This document shows positions 1 through 10,485 of a stretch of DNA of 64,000 nt, piece after piece. Both the position numbers and the translations under genes were made by a program. The first letter of the stretch is position 1. The number at the start of each line of letters is the position of its first letter. Under the pieces are notes generated by a model. It ran no database searches and had not been told where the DNA came from. It saw nothing but the letters and a program-made list of their open reading frames with translations. The stretch comes from Thinopyrum elongatum (taxonomy: Eukaryota > Streptophyta > Magnoliopsida > Poales > Poaceae): the NCBI GenBank assembly GCA_011799875.1, contig CM022303.1:302668566-302732565 (forward strand), given 5' to 3'.

Positions 1-517
1 GATTGAGGATGAATAGGTTGGAAGTTTAAAAAAAAAACTATCACGGCCGGAGCACGTGTACACAATTTGCTCACCTATGGATGACATAATAGCCTAGATT
101 TAACTAATCTTCTGCTGGGTCACACGCCAAGATACAATCATTAAGCCAGTTATTAAGCTGTTAAGGAGCCAGCGGAGAAGAGATGCAGAATCTCAGCTGG
201 GGGCAGAAAAGGGAAACTTGATGCTGACGAGTAACAATTCTAAGAAATCGAAAGTAGAACAAATATCAACCAAGGAATAAGTTGCAAACCCAAAAGGCCA
301 AATCGGGAGAAGATATATCAGCAGCAGACCGTATCCTAGCTGGCCCCATACGCGAGATCTGCTCACAGGGGTAATGCTGATACTTTGTTGGCGTGCATGG
401 ATGGGGAGAGGAAGGCGAAGATCGACTGTGCTGATAAAACGAGGGGGGACCCCTTGCTAGATCCCCCTCCTCATCCTCGCCATTCTTGCCACGCGGTAAC
501 GCTGATCCTGTCGAGAT
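1..517. other. Unassigned left flank
   Basis: I could not assign this stretch. It has neither the ends nor the coding motifs of the elements described further right. Read on the minus strand it is a mixed-composition sequence with a C-rich part near 400-500, which could be an untranslated leader or an old repeat. The open frame at 266-586 (minus) has no recognisable motif and I do not call it a gene. Confidence 0.3.
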
Positions 518-520
518 GTA

Positions 521-719
521 GGGCCAGTTCTTTTGGGTGATTCTCCGAGAATCGCCCCCCTCCTCAGCTTCCCCCATAATCGCCACTTCATATATTTTTT
601 ACAATGCTAGCTAATTAAGATCTAATTAGCTAGGATTGTAAAAAAAATATGGAGTGGCGATTCTGGGAGAAGTTGGGGAGGGGGGTGATTCTGGGAGAAT
701 CGGCGAAAAGAACTGGCCC
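521..719. mobile_element. Foldback MITE with ~95-bp inverted arms
   Basis: The sequence from 521 (GGGCCAGTTCTTTTGGG...) returns as its reverse complement ending at 719 (...AAGAACTGGCCC). The arms, roughly 521-615 and 626-719, match along almost their whole length with scattered mismatches and meet at a short AT-rich centre. The trinucleotide GTA lies on both sides (518-520 and 720-722), a possible 3-bp target duplication. Terminal GGGCC and a 3-bp duplication fit a PIF/Harbinger (Tourist-type) MITE, but the duplication is not the usual TAA/TTA, so the superfamily is open. There is no coding capacity. Confidence 0.75.
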
Positions 720-885
720 GTATACATGTGGAGGAAATAGAGTCTATCCGTGCAGGTCGTTTGATCGGAGACCATTGGTCGAGATCGATCGCCGTGGACG
801 GCCGAATTTTACGTTGATATTTCCATCTCTACGAGAGAAAAAATTTAGAGGAAGTGATCAAGTGGTGAACCCCGTTATTCTTGCG
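720..885. other. Short unassigned spacer
   Basis: Spacer between the foldback MITE and the tandem duplication. I see no motif in it. Confidence 0.3.
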
Positions 886-1242
886 TTGAAATTATCGTAT
901 GACAGTTTTAGTGGTTATAATTAAGTGGTATTGACATCTATGCTAACTAAGGGGTTCTTCGATGGTCGTTTTTATATCCTTCTAGTTGTGGTAGAACATA
1001 CTCTCTAAGAGCATCTAGAGCCGCGATGGGCAAATCCGGCACCTCAAACGCCCGCGGACGCATCATTGAAATTGTCGTATGACAGTTTTAGTGGTTATAA
1101 TTAAGTGGTATCGACATCTATGCTAACTAAGGGGTTCTTCGATGGTCGTTTTTATATCCTTCTAGTTGTGGTAGAACATACTCTCTAAGAGCATCTAGAG
1201 CCGCGATGGGCAAATCCGGCACCTCAAACGCCCGCGGACGCA
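886..1242. repeat. Two-copy 180-bp tandem duplication
   Basis: The block at about 886-1062 is repeated at about 1066-1242 with a period of 180 bases and only a few differences (for example TTGACATC against TCGACATC). Each copy holds about 120 bp of flank and then the first ~55 bp of the Harbinger-like element (GAGCATCTAGAGCCGCG..., at 1009 and at 1189). Only the second copy runs on into the element body, so the duplication arose after that element inserted and includes its target site. Confidence 0.9.
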
Positions 1243-1443
1243 CCCAGATGCGTCCGCGGATACTGACCGGTCACGTCTTAAATAATGCAATCCACATCCA
1301 GACAACTTAATTATCATATCTCAAATTCATACAAACTCATTTAACTACGTCGATGCATTACACATATCGTCCGGCTACTTCATCACTACTAACATGCCAT
1401 CAGACTACCAAATTTTGGTATGTTTGGCTATGGTGAAGATCAT

Positions 1444-1738
1444 TCATGTCTGCTCTTGCACTTTTCCGGCGCCCTTGCTATCCTTCTCGCAGAAGTACCG
1501 TTCGAAGATGTGGTAGGGATCGAGCTGGATCTGCACGTCGCCGGAGCTGTTCTCGCCTTCGTTGTCCTCCTTCGGTGGCAGTCCGACCATGGCACGGACC
1601 GCTCGATTCTGCTCTTGGGCGATGGCGTGCGTGTTCCTCCGCTACCGTTTCTTCATAATGTGTGTGCGGATGGCTTCCTCCTGTGCGGCCACCCGCGCCG
1701 CCGCCATTTCCTGCGCGATACGGGCCTCGACGGCCTCA
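1444..1738 (-). pseudogene. Alanine-rich coiled-coil ORF remnant in the Harbinger-like element
   Basis: Read on the minus strand, one frame runs from about 1738 to a stop at 1444-1446. It has an Ala/Glu/Arg-rich, helix-prone start (EARIAQEMAAARVAAQEEA), then an in-frame TAG after MKKR, then a more polar end containing RAMVGLPPKEDNEGENSSG and finishing KGAGKVQEQT. Frame and codon choice look coding, but there is no start, an internal stop, and the upstream frame is broken. I do not recognise a named domain. It is probably the remains of an accessory or captured protein of the transposon. Confidence 0.4.
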
Positions 1739-1930
1739 TCCTCTCATTCCCATGGCGGGCTGCCCGTTCCCAGTGGGACTCATAGTCTGCCCGACCGGTG
1801 ACGGGGAAGAAGAGATTTTCCGACTGTCGGGACCACGATGATCCTACCCCAGAGGACCCGAGCGCCCTATGAGCCGACGTTATTAAGTCGCGCCGGACAG
1901 ATCCGTCCGTCGGCCGGGCGCTGTCCTCCC

Positions 1931-1935
1931 GGGAG
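1931..1935. repeat. Copia-1 target-site duplication, left (GGGAG)
   Basis: GGGAG directly precedes the Copia-1 terminus TGTTGGGAATCG and recurs right after its other end at 21626-21630, giving an exact 5-bp duplication. Confidence 0.9.
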
Positions 1936-3684
1936 TGTTGGGAATCGTTGCATGGAAAACAAAAAAAATTCTACGCACACGCAATGATCAATCCATGGAG
2001 ATGCATAGCAATGAGGGGAAGAGTGTGTCTACGTACCCTCGTAGACCGTAAGCGGAAGCGTTTAACAACGCGGTTGATGTAGTCGAACTTCTTCGCGCTC
2101 CAACCGATCAAGTACCGAATGTACGGCACCTCCGCGTTCTGCACACGTTCAGCTCGGTGACGTCCCTCGTCTTCTTGATCCAGCAAGACGTCGAGGTAGT
2201 AGATGAGTTCCGTCAGCACGACGGCGTGGTGATGGTGAAGTGAACTTCGCAGGGCTTCGCCTAAGCACTACGAAAATATGACTGGGGGTGTAAACGGTGG
2301 AGGGGGCGCCGCACATGGCTAAACAATTGTCTCGGTGTGCTAGGCGCCCCCCTCCCACATATATACAGGTGAAGGGAAGGAGGGAGCAGCCAGGAGGGCG
2401 CCCCAAGTAGGCCGAATCCTACTTGGGGTCCTCCCAAGTGGCGCCCCCCTGCCTTATTTGTCGGAGGGGGAAGGAAAGGGGGGGGGAGGAGGAAGGAAGG
2501 GGGAATCCTATTCCCTTTCTTTCCTTTCCTCCTTCCCCTTTCCTTCTCCACCTTGGCTGGCCCATATGGGGGGCGCACCAGCCCCTTGTGGCTGGTGTGT
2601 TTCCCCTCTTGGCCCATAAGGCCCATATCATTTGCCGGGGGTGTCCGGAACCCCTTCCGGTGACCCGATAAGTACCCGGTGACCCCCGAAACACTTCCGG
2701 TGTCTGAATACCATCGTCCTATATATCAATCTTTACCTCTCGACCATTTCGAGACTCCTCGTCATGTCCGTGATCTCATCCGGGACTCCGAACAACATTC
2801 GGTCACCAAATCACATAACTCATATAATACTACATCGTCAACGAACGTTAAGCGTGCGGACCCTACGGGTTCGAGAACTATGTAGACATGACCGAGACAC
2901 CTCTCTGGTCAATAACCAATAGCGGAACCTGGATGCTCATATTGGCTACTACATATTCTACGAAGAACTTTATCGGTCGAACCGTTATGACAACATACGT
3001 AATTCCCTTTGTCCATATGTTAATTGCCCGAGATTCGATCGTCGGTATCTTCATAACTAGTTTAATCTCGTCACCGGCAAGTCTCTTTACTCATTCCGTA
3101 ATACATCACCTCGTGACCAACTCCTTAGTCGTTTGTTTGCAAGCTTATGATGTGTATTACCGAGAGGGCCCAGAGATACCTCTCCGAAACTCGGAGTGAC
3201 AAATCCTAATCTCGATCTATGCCAACTCAACAAACACCTTCGGAGATACCTGCAGAGCATCTTTTTAATCACCTAGTTACGTTGTGACGTTTGATAGCAC
3301 ACAAGGCATTCCTTCGGTATCCGGGAGTTGCATAATCTCATAGTCAAAGGAATATGTATTTGACATGAAGAAAGCAATAGCAATAAAACTGAACGATCAT
3401 TATGCTAAGCGAACGGATGGGTCTTGTCCATCACATCATTCTCCTAATGATGTGATCCCATTATCAAATGACAACTCATGTCCATGGTCAGGAAACCTTA
3501 ACCATCTTTGATCAATGAGCTAGTCTAGTAGAGGCTTACTAGGGACATGGTGTTTGTTTATGTATTCACACATGTATTATGGTTTCCGATCCATACAATT
3601 CTAGCATGAATAATAAACCTTTATCATGAATAAGGAAATATAAAATAACAACTTTATTATTGCCTCTAGGGTATATTTCCTTCA
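1936..3684 (-). repeat. Copia-1 3' LTR
   Basis: 1749 bp, TG...CA ends, matched by 19863-21625. In element sense it begins with the family U3 start (GAAGGAAATATACCCTAGAGG) and ends with the T-rich tract before ATGCAACGATTCCCAACA. It contains a long purine/pyrimidine-biased stretch at about 2458-2555. Confidence 0.93.
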
Positions 3685-3699
3685 GTCTCCCACTTGCAC
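3685..3699 (-). other. Copia-1 polypurine tract
   Basis: On the minus strand GTGCAAGTGGGAGAC directly precedes the 3' LTR. The same motif borders the LTRs of Copia-2 and Copia-3, marking it as the plus-strand priming site. Confidence 0.8.
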
Positions 3700-3717
3700 T
3701 AGAGTCAATAATCTAGC

Positions 3718-5319
3718 TTACATTGTAATGATTCTAACACCCATGGAGTCTTGGTGCTGATCATGTTTTGCTCGTGGACGAGGCTTAGTCAACGGGTCTG
3801 CTACATTCAGATCCGTATGTATCTTGCAAATATCTATGTCTCCATCCTTGACTTGTTCACGAATGGAATTGAAGCGTCTCTTGATGTGTTTGGTTCTCTT
3901 TTGAAATCTGGATTCCTTCGCCAAGGCAATTGCTCCAGTGTTGTCACAAAAGATTTTCATTGGATCAGATGCTCTAGGTATTACACCTAGATCGGATATG
4001 AACTCCTTCATCCAGACTCCTTCATTTATTGCTTCCGAAGCAGCTATGTACTCCGCTTCACACGTAGATCCCGCCACAACGCTCTGCTTGGAACTGCACC
4101 AACTGATAGCTCCACCATTCAATATAAATACGTATCCAGTTTGTGACTTAGAGTCATCCGGATCAGTGTCAAAGTTAGCATCGACGTAACCATTTACGAC
4201 GAGCTCTTTGTCACCTCCATAAACGAGAAACATATCCTTGGTCCTTTTCAGGTACTTCAGGATGTTCTTGACCGCTGTCCAGTGATCCACTCCTAGATTA
4301 CTTTGGTACCTCCTTGCCAGACTTATAGCAAGGCACACATCAGGTCTGGTACACAGCATAGCATACATGATAGAACCTATGGCTGAAGCATAGGGAGTGA
4401 CTTTCATTTTCTCTCTATCTTCTGCAGTGGTCGGGCATTGAGTCTTACTCAACTTCACACCTTGCAACACAGGCAAGAACCCTTTCTTTGACTGATCCAT
4501 TTTGAACTTCTTAAAAAATTTATCAAGGTATGTGCTTTGTGAAAGTCCTATCAAGCGTCTCGATCTATCCCTATAGATCTTGATGCCCAATATATAAGCA
4601 GCTTCACCGAGGTCTTTCATTGAAAAATTCTTATTCAAGTATCCTTTTATGCTATCCCAAAATTCTATATCATTTTCAATCAACAATATGTCATCCACAT
4701 ATAATATCAGAAATGCTACAGAGCTCCCACTCACTTTCTTGTAAATACAGGCTTCACCGAAAGTCTGTATAAAACCATATGCTTTGATCACTTCATCAAA
4801 GGGTATATTCCAACTCCAAGATGCTTGCACCAATCCATAGATGGATCACTAGAGCTTGCACACTTTGTTAGCACCTTTAGGATCGACAAAACCTTCTGGT
4901 TGCATCATATACAATTCTTCCTTAAGAAATCCATTAAGGAATGCAATTTTGACGTCCATTTGCCAGATTTCATAATCATAAAATGCGGCAATTGCTAACA
5001 TGATTCGGACGGACTTAAGCATCGCTACGGGTGAGAAAGTCTCATCGTAGTCAACTCCTTGAACTTGTCAAAAACCTTTTGCGACAAGTCGAGCTTTATA
5101 GACAGTAACATTACCATCAGCGTCAGTCTTCTTCTTGAAGATCCATTTATTTTCTATCACTTGCCGATCATCGGGCAAATCCACCAAAGTCCACACTTTG
5201 TTCTCATACATGGATCCTATCTCAGATTTCATGGCCTCAAGCCATCTGTCAGAATCTGGGCTCATCATAGCTTCTTCATAGTTTGTAGGTTCGCCTTGGT
5301 CTAGTAACATGACTTCCAC
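3718..5319 (-). pseudogene. pol: Copia-1 reverse transcriptase and RNase H (broken)
   Basis: Would copy the element RNA into DNA and remove the RNA strand. A 371-codon frame (3718-4833) has the RT catalytic motif YVDDILLI, then RNase H with DANFDTDPDDS, the CEAEYIAAS glutamate and the FCDNTGAIAL aspartate, ending with KIHTDLNVADPLTKP. Upstream, 4834-5319 carries the RT N-terminus (NKWIFKKKTDADGNVTVYKARLVAKGF) but holds three premature stops: TAG at 4849-4851, TGA at 4846-4848 and TGA at 5068-5070. The corresponding codons in Copia-2 are CAG, CGA and CGA. The W codon at 4973-4975 is intact here but is a stop in Copia-2 and Copia-3. Confidence 0.9.
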
Positions 5320-5349
5320 TACAGGATTCCTGTACCACTCTGGTGCGGA

Positions 5350-6618
5350 TCATGTTCTAGTTGACCTACGAGGTTCTGTAGTAACTTGATCCGAAGTTTC
5401 ATGATCATCATCATTGGCCTCCTCTCTAGTTGGTGTAGGCATCACAGGAACGGTTTTCTCTGATGAACTACTTTCCAATTCGAGAGAAGGTACGATTACC
5501 TCATCAAGTTCTACTTTCCTCCCACTCACTTCTTTCGAGAGAAACTCCTTCTGTAGAAATGTTCCATTCTTGGCAACAAAGATCTTGCCTTCGAATCTGT
5601 GGTAGAAGGTGTACCCAATTGTTTCCTTAGGGTATCCTATGAAGACGCACTTCTCCGATTTGGGTTCGAGCTTATCAGGCTGAAGCCTTTTGACATAAGT
5701 GTCGCAACCCCAAACTTTAAGAAACGACAGCTTAGGTTTCTTGCCAAACCATAGTTCATACGGTGTCATCTCAACGGATTTAGTCGGTGCCCTATTTAAC
5801 GTGAATGCATCTATCTCTAATGCATAACCCTAAAACGATAATGGTAAATCGATAACAGACATCATAGATCGCACCATATCTAATAAAGTACGGTTACGAC
5901 GTTCGGACACACCATTACGCTGTGGTGTTCCAGCTGGCATGAGTTGTGAAACTATTCCACATTGTTTTAAATGAAGGCCAAACTCGTAACTCAAATATTC
6001 GCATCCACGATCAGATCGTAGAAACTTTATTTTCTTGTTACGATGATTCTCCACTTCACTCTGAAATTCTTTGAACTTTTTAAATGTTTCAGACTTATGT
6101 TTCATTAAGTAGATATACCCATATCTGCTCAAATCATCTGTGAAGGTCAGAAAATAACGATACCCGCCGCGTGCCTCAACACTCATCGGACCACATACAT
6201 CGGTATGTATTATTTCCAATAAGTCATTAGCTCGCTTCATTGTTCCGGAGAACGGAGTTTTAGTCATCTTGCCCATGAGGCATGGTTCGCAAGTATCAAA
6301 TGATTCATAATCAAGTGATTCCAAAAGCCCATCTGCATGGAGTTTCTTCATGCGCTTTACACCAATATGACCTAAACGGCAGTGCCACAAATATGTTGCA
6401 CTATCATTATCAACTTTGCATCTTTTGGCATCAATATTATGAATATGTGTATCACTACAATCGAGATTCAATAAAAATAGACCACTCTTCAAGGGTGCAT
6501 GACCATAAAAGATATTACTCATATAAATAGAACAACCATTATTCTCTGATTTAAATGAATAACCGTCTCGCACTAAACAAGATCCAGATATAATGTTCAT
6601 GCCTAACGCTGGCACCAA
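5350..6618 (-). pseudogene. pol: Copia-1 integrase (broken)
   Basis: Integrase joins the DNA copy to the chromosome. The minus-strand frame 5830-6618 shows the N-terminal zinc-binding pattern (LWHCRLGHIG... then CEPCLMGKM) and then the core acidic residues: Asp in HTDVCGPM, Asp in LRSDRGCEY and Glu in NGVSERRNRTLLDM. Frame 5350-5769 continues the C-terminal part (TPYELWFGKKPKLSFLKVWG, then KCVFIGYPKETIGYTFYH) up to an acidic linker before RT. The two parts are separated by stops and an indel around 5770-5830. Gly-to-Cys in RSDRGCEY differs from RSDRGGEY in Copia-2. Confidence 0.88.
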
Positions 6619-7632
6619 ATAACAATTATCAGGTCTAAAACTAATCCCGAAGGTAGATGTAGAGGTAGCGTGCCGACGGCGATCACATCGACCTTGGAAC
6701 CATTCCCGACGCGCATCATCACCTCGTCCTTAGCCATTCTTCGTTTAATCCGTAGCTCCTGTTTCGAGTTACAAATATGAGCAACCGAACCAATATCAAA
6801 TACCCAGGCGCTACTACGAGCATTAGTAAGGTACACATCAATAACATGTATATCAAATATACCTTTGTTCACTTTGCCATCCTTCTTGTTCGCCAAATAC
6901 TTGGGGCAATTCCGCTTCCAGTGTCCAGTCCCTTTGTAGTAGAAGCACTCAGTTTCAGGCTTGGGCCCAGCTTTGGGCTTCTTCCCGGGAGTGGCAACTT
7001 GCTTGCCATTCTTCTTGAAGTTCCCTTTCTTTCCCTTGCCCTTTTTCTTGAAACTAGTGGTCTTGTTAACCATCAACACATGATGCTCCTTCTTGATTTC
7101 TACCTCCGCAGCTTTAAGCATTGCGAAGAGCTCGGGAATTTTTTTGTTCATCCCTTGCATATTCTAGTTCATCACGAATCCTTTGTAGCTTGGTGGCAGT
7201 GATTGAAGAACTCTATCAATGACACAATCAACTGGAAGATCAACTTCCAGCTGAGTCAAGTGATTATAATACCCAGACATTTTGAGTATGTGTTAACTGA
7301 CAGAACTATTCTCCTCCATCTTGCAGCTATAGAACTTGTTGGAGACTTGATATCTCTCAACCCGGGCATTTGTTTGAAATATTAACTACAACTCTTGGAA
7401 CATCTCATATGCTCCATGACGTTCAAAACGTCTTTGAAGTCCCGGTTCTAAGCCGTAAAGCATGGCACACTGAACTATAGAGTAGTCATCAGACCGCGTC
7501 TGCCAGACGTTCAAAGCGTCTACATTAGCGGGAGGGGGCTTGTCACCTAGCGGTGCATCAAGGGCATAATTCTTCTGTGCAGCAATGAGGATAATCCTCA
7601 AGTTATGGACCCAGTTCGTGTAGTTGCTACCA
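6603..7632 (-). pseudogene. gag: Copia-1 gag C-terminal part, zinc knuckle and protease (broken)
   Basis: Frame 7386-7632 carries the gag N-terminal half (NYTNWVHNLRIILIAAQKN...) up to the Gypsy-1 junction. Frame 6603-7160 carries the lysine-rich linker (KKGKGKKGNFKKNGKQ), the zinc-knuckle region and the protease region around VFDIGSVAHICNS. Two key sites are damaged: the second knuckle cysteine is Tyr (CFYYKGTGHWKRNC), and the protease-type DTGS is DIGS. Stops near 7163 and 7383 break gag. The first ~20 codons lie beyond Gypsy-1, ending at 18646. Confidence 0.87.
7628..7632. repeat. Gypsy-1 target-site duplication, left (TACCA)
   Basis: TACCA lies directly before the LTR start TGTAACATCCC and recurs at 18577-18581 right after the element, where Copia-1 gag resumes in register. 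Confidence 0.95.
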
Positions 7633-10379
7633 TGTAACATCCCAAATTTTCAATTTGGAATGTTATACATAGGTCATCGTTTGCATATCATATTTTATTT
7701 GCATTTTGATTGTGACCCTAAAAATCCTAAGCAACTCAAGGACCCAAGGAGAGAGTTGGGGATTTTATTATTTTCATATTTGAATTTTCTCAAATATTGA
7801 AAAGAGGATCATTTTGGTTTTATTTATTTTTCTCTCCAAAATATTTCATATTAAAAACATATGAGAGGAGATAATATGACTTCTCCAAAATAAAAGAAAT
7901 ATTGGAGGAAAAATGTTAAAATCAAATAAATAATTTTATTTGGATTTTATTGCTATTTTATTTGAATTAGAAAAATATGCATTTTTCAAAATTGCATTTT
8001 TAGGCCAAGAAAATGTTCACTTTGTTCTAAATATTTTATTTAGACGGTGAAAACTGTTTTTGGCATTTTTAGATTTTTTTATATTTTATTTAGGATTTTT
8101 CTCGGCGGAATCTTATTTAAAAAAAAAACTTTTCGGACCGACTGGGCTGAAGCCCAGCCGGCCCAGCTCGCGCCGTCCCCGACCCCGAGCGGGAGTCCCG
8201 CCGCCGCACGGACGCCGAGGGAGTCCGAGCCGGACTCCCCATGGCCGCCCCCTTCCCCAAGCCGGCCCTCCCCGAGCCCTTTATATGCCGCCGCCCCCCC
8301 TCGTCTCCCCCACACCGCCGCCGCACCAAGCAGCAGCAGCAGCCCCGCGCCGCCGCCCGCCGCCAGCACCGCCGCCGCTCGCAGCCGCCTGCAGCCGCCG
8401 CCACCTGCCGCGCCGCCCCGCGCTGCACCCCGCCACCCGCGCCTCGCCCCGCGCAGCCGCGCCGCCGCCCGCGGAGCCCGCCGCCTTCGCCGGAGCCGCG
8501 CTGGAGCCGCCGGATCTCGTCGTCGGTTTTTTTTTTAAAACCCTAGTTCATTTATTTTATTTTATTAGATCGGTTCGGTTTTCTCGGTTTAGTTCGTTTG
8601 TGAACGTTCGTTCGTTCGTTCGTTTTAACGAACGTTTTCGCCCGTTCGTCTCTGTTAGCGGAAGTTCGTCCGATAGATTTTTTTCTTTTTCTGCCAGGGA
8701 CCTATCCGCGATTACTTTTATCGCAAATCCGCCCCTGATCTTCAAACCCTCGCCGTTTCTAAACCGTTCGTCCAAATCCAGTGAAACCAACGCCAAAATC
8801 TTCGTCTCGAACCCCTCTTTCTGTTTAATCAACTTGAACATGATTTTGACAATTTAAAATTTGGTTTCAAGCAGATTTGTTTTCGAAGTTCTTTTAACCG
8901 TAGTTTCAGTTTCGTAGCTCCGATTCGATTGACTCTTTTTGCAGATCGAATCTCTTCAGTTGAACTTTCAGATTTGATCTTCTTATTTGAGTTTTACCCT
9001 TGCATCTATGCTTGATTGCTTATGTATGCTATTGTTTGTTTACGATAGAATTCCCGGAGCGCGAAGCGTGCTACTACGAGTCTCTAGGGTTTGCAGATCG
9101 TCAGCAAGGCAAGTAACACATTGACCATACTCTTTTCATACCCAGTTTTTATGCATTAGTTCCAATCCTCAAACACTGCATGATTAGGATGTGATTAACT
9201 TGTGGGTATTGGGAAGTAGATGATGAGGTAGAACCTATTGCCCTTTATTATCAAACCCTTGGGAGTTTCTTTCACGTTATGCTTATATTGCCATGCTATG
9301 CTCGTAGACGTGGATTGGGTTTGAGTGTATCCATGACAGATGTGAGATTGTTAATTAATGGTTAACTTAAGGTGGCTCCTTAAATACACATCTGGGTGGA
9401 TTGGTTGTAGGCACCTAGGGATATACCAGTGTTGTCTTTTTGGTTCGCCACCCAGGCTTAAAGGGATCATAAGATTATTTCATACTAGAAACTTCCGTGT
9501 GCAGCCACAAGCTATTATGGGCTCTAGCATAGTTGAGTATGTTGCAGGACCTCTTTCAGTGGTAGGCTAGCAGATGTAGGGGAAAGTAGGTGTAACTGTC
9601 TACCTAGAGTAAAGAGTAAATGCTTCTGAAAGACTGTGTCTCGGTCATCCGTTTCTCAAACATCATGTAGTACGAGAAATCCAACGGAGGAGATCGAGTC
9701 TTCTGGGGAAAAGTGCACAAACCTCTGCAGAGTGTTCAAACTAATCATGATTAGCCGTGTCCCCGGTTATGGACATCTTGAGTATCTGGTACTTGAATTA
9801 TTGATTTGATCTCATCACTCTAAATTAATTTGTTGGGTTTAATGATTACTTTTAATTGGGATTGAGTTGGGGATTTACCTTCTCAATGTTTAACAACTAC
9901 CATGATAGTTAAATAAAACATATTCCTTTGATGTAGGAAAAAATTGGCTTTTCGCAAAACAATATAACCCTAGAGCTTTCCACCAGCCAAATATGCATGT
10001 AGTGATAGCAATTTTCTGTTCCTTGCTCTACTGTGTTATATTGCCAGCATATTCCATGTGCTGACCCGTTTCGGGCTGCAACATATCATGTTGCAGACTT
10101 TTCAGACGAAGAGTAAGGTGCGCTAGGTCGTTGTCATGCACTCAGCTATGCCGTTGGAGTTGATGGACTCACTTTATCTTCCAAGCCTTCCGCTGTTACT
10201 TTATTTAGATGGCCTTAAGCCATATTTATTGTAATAAGTTCTCTTTTGAGACATTCGATGTAATAAGTGTGTGATTGTACTCTGTTATAAATCCTTCGAG
10301 TACTGTGTGTGTCAGCATTACCGATCCAGGGATGACACTTAAACACAGAGATTTGACCATCTGAGGTCGGATCGCTACA
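7633..10379 (+). repeat. Gypsy-1 5' LTR
   Basis: 2747 bp from TGTAACATCCC to GGTCGGATCGCTACA. The first ~500 bp are AT-rich. A strongly GC-rich block follows (about 8140-8520), then an R/U5-like stretch with a (GTTC)n microsatellite near 8602-8625. Proline/alanine-rich open frames in the GC-rich block occur in several frames on both strands and reflect base composition, not genes. Confidence 0.95.
8279..8286 (+). promoter_or_regulatory. Probable TATA box of the Gypsy-1 5' LTR
   Basis: TTTATATG is the only TATA-like motif inside the GC-rich block (8140-8520) and recurs at the same place in the 3' LTR. Transcription would start about 30 bp downstream, leaving a U3 of about 0.65 kb and a long transcribed leader. 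The assignment rests on motif and position only. Confidence 0.45.
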
Positions 10380-10382
10380 AGA

Positions 10383-10394
10383 TGGTATCAGAGC
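10383..10394 (+). other. Gypsy-1 primer binding site (tRNA-iMet type)
   Basis: TGGTATCAGAGC, three bases after the LTR end, is complementary to the 3' end of initiator tRNA-Met, the usual primer for Tekay and many copia elements. Confidence 0.9.
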
Positions 10395-10485
10395 ACATGC
10401 TGACTGTAGGACACGACCACTAAGAAAAGCCATAGGTCACTCTTCTCTACTCATTTCTGACTCTCTCCATCTTCTACTCTTTAGG

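Larger units (their letters stand above)
1189..1935. mobile_element. Harbinger-like DNA transposon, left part
   Basis: Left half of a DNA element interrupted by Copia-1. Its terminus GAGCATCTAGAGCCG follows TAA (1186-1188). The matching terminus GGCTGTAGATGCTC is followed by TAA at 22074-22076. Terminal inverted repeats with a TAA duplication identify a PIF/Harbinger-type element. Without the insertion it would be roughly 1.2 kb, which is short for an autonomous element, and I see no transposase. Bases 1931-1935 (GGGAG) are the Copia-1 target duplication. Confidence 0.7.

Noticed and set aside
266..586. 106-codon frame on the minus strand
   Set aside because: Runs into the foldback MITE arm and has no motif; its start lies in the transposon, so it is unlikely to be a host gene.
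2423..2671. Frames conserved between the two Copia-1 LTRs
   Set aside because: They lie in the purine/pyrimidine-biased tract of duplicated LTRs, so conservation follows from the LTR pair, and length differs between copies.
8602..8625. (GTTC)n run as a CRISPR-like or functional tandem repeat
   Set aside because: Simple microsatellite of 4-bp units, shortened in the other LTR, with no spacers.
8047..8857. Long proline/alanine-rich open frames (both strands) in the Gypsy-1 LTR
   Set aside because: They overlap in several frames and both strands, follow GC content, and lie in an LTR whose other copy has frame-breaking indels.
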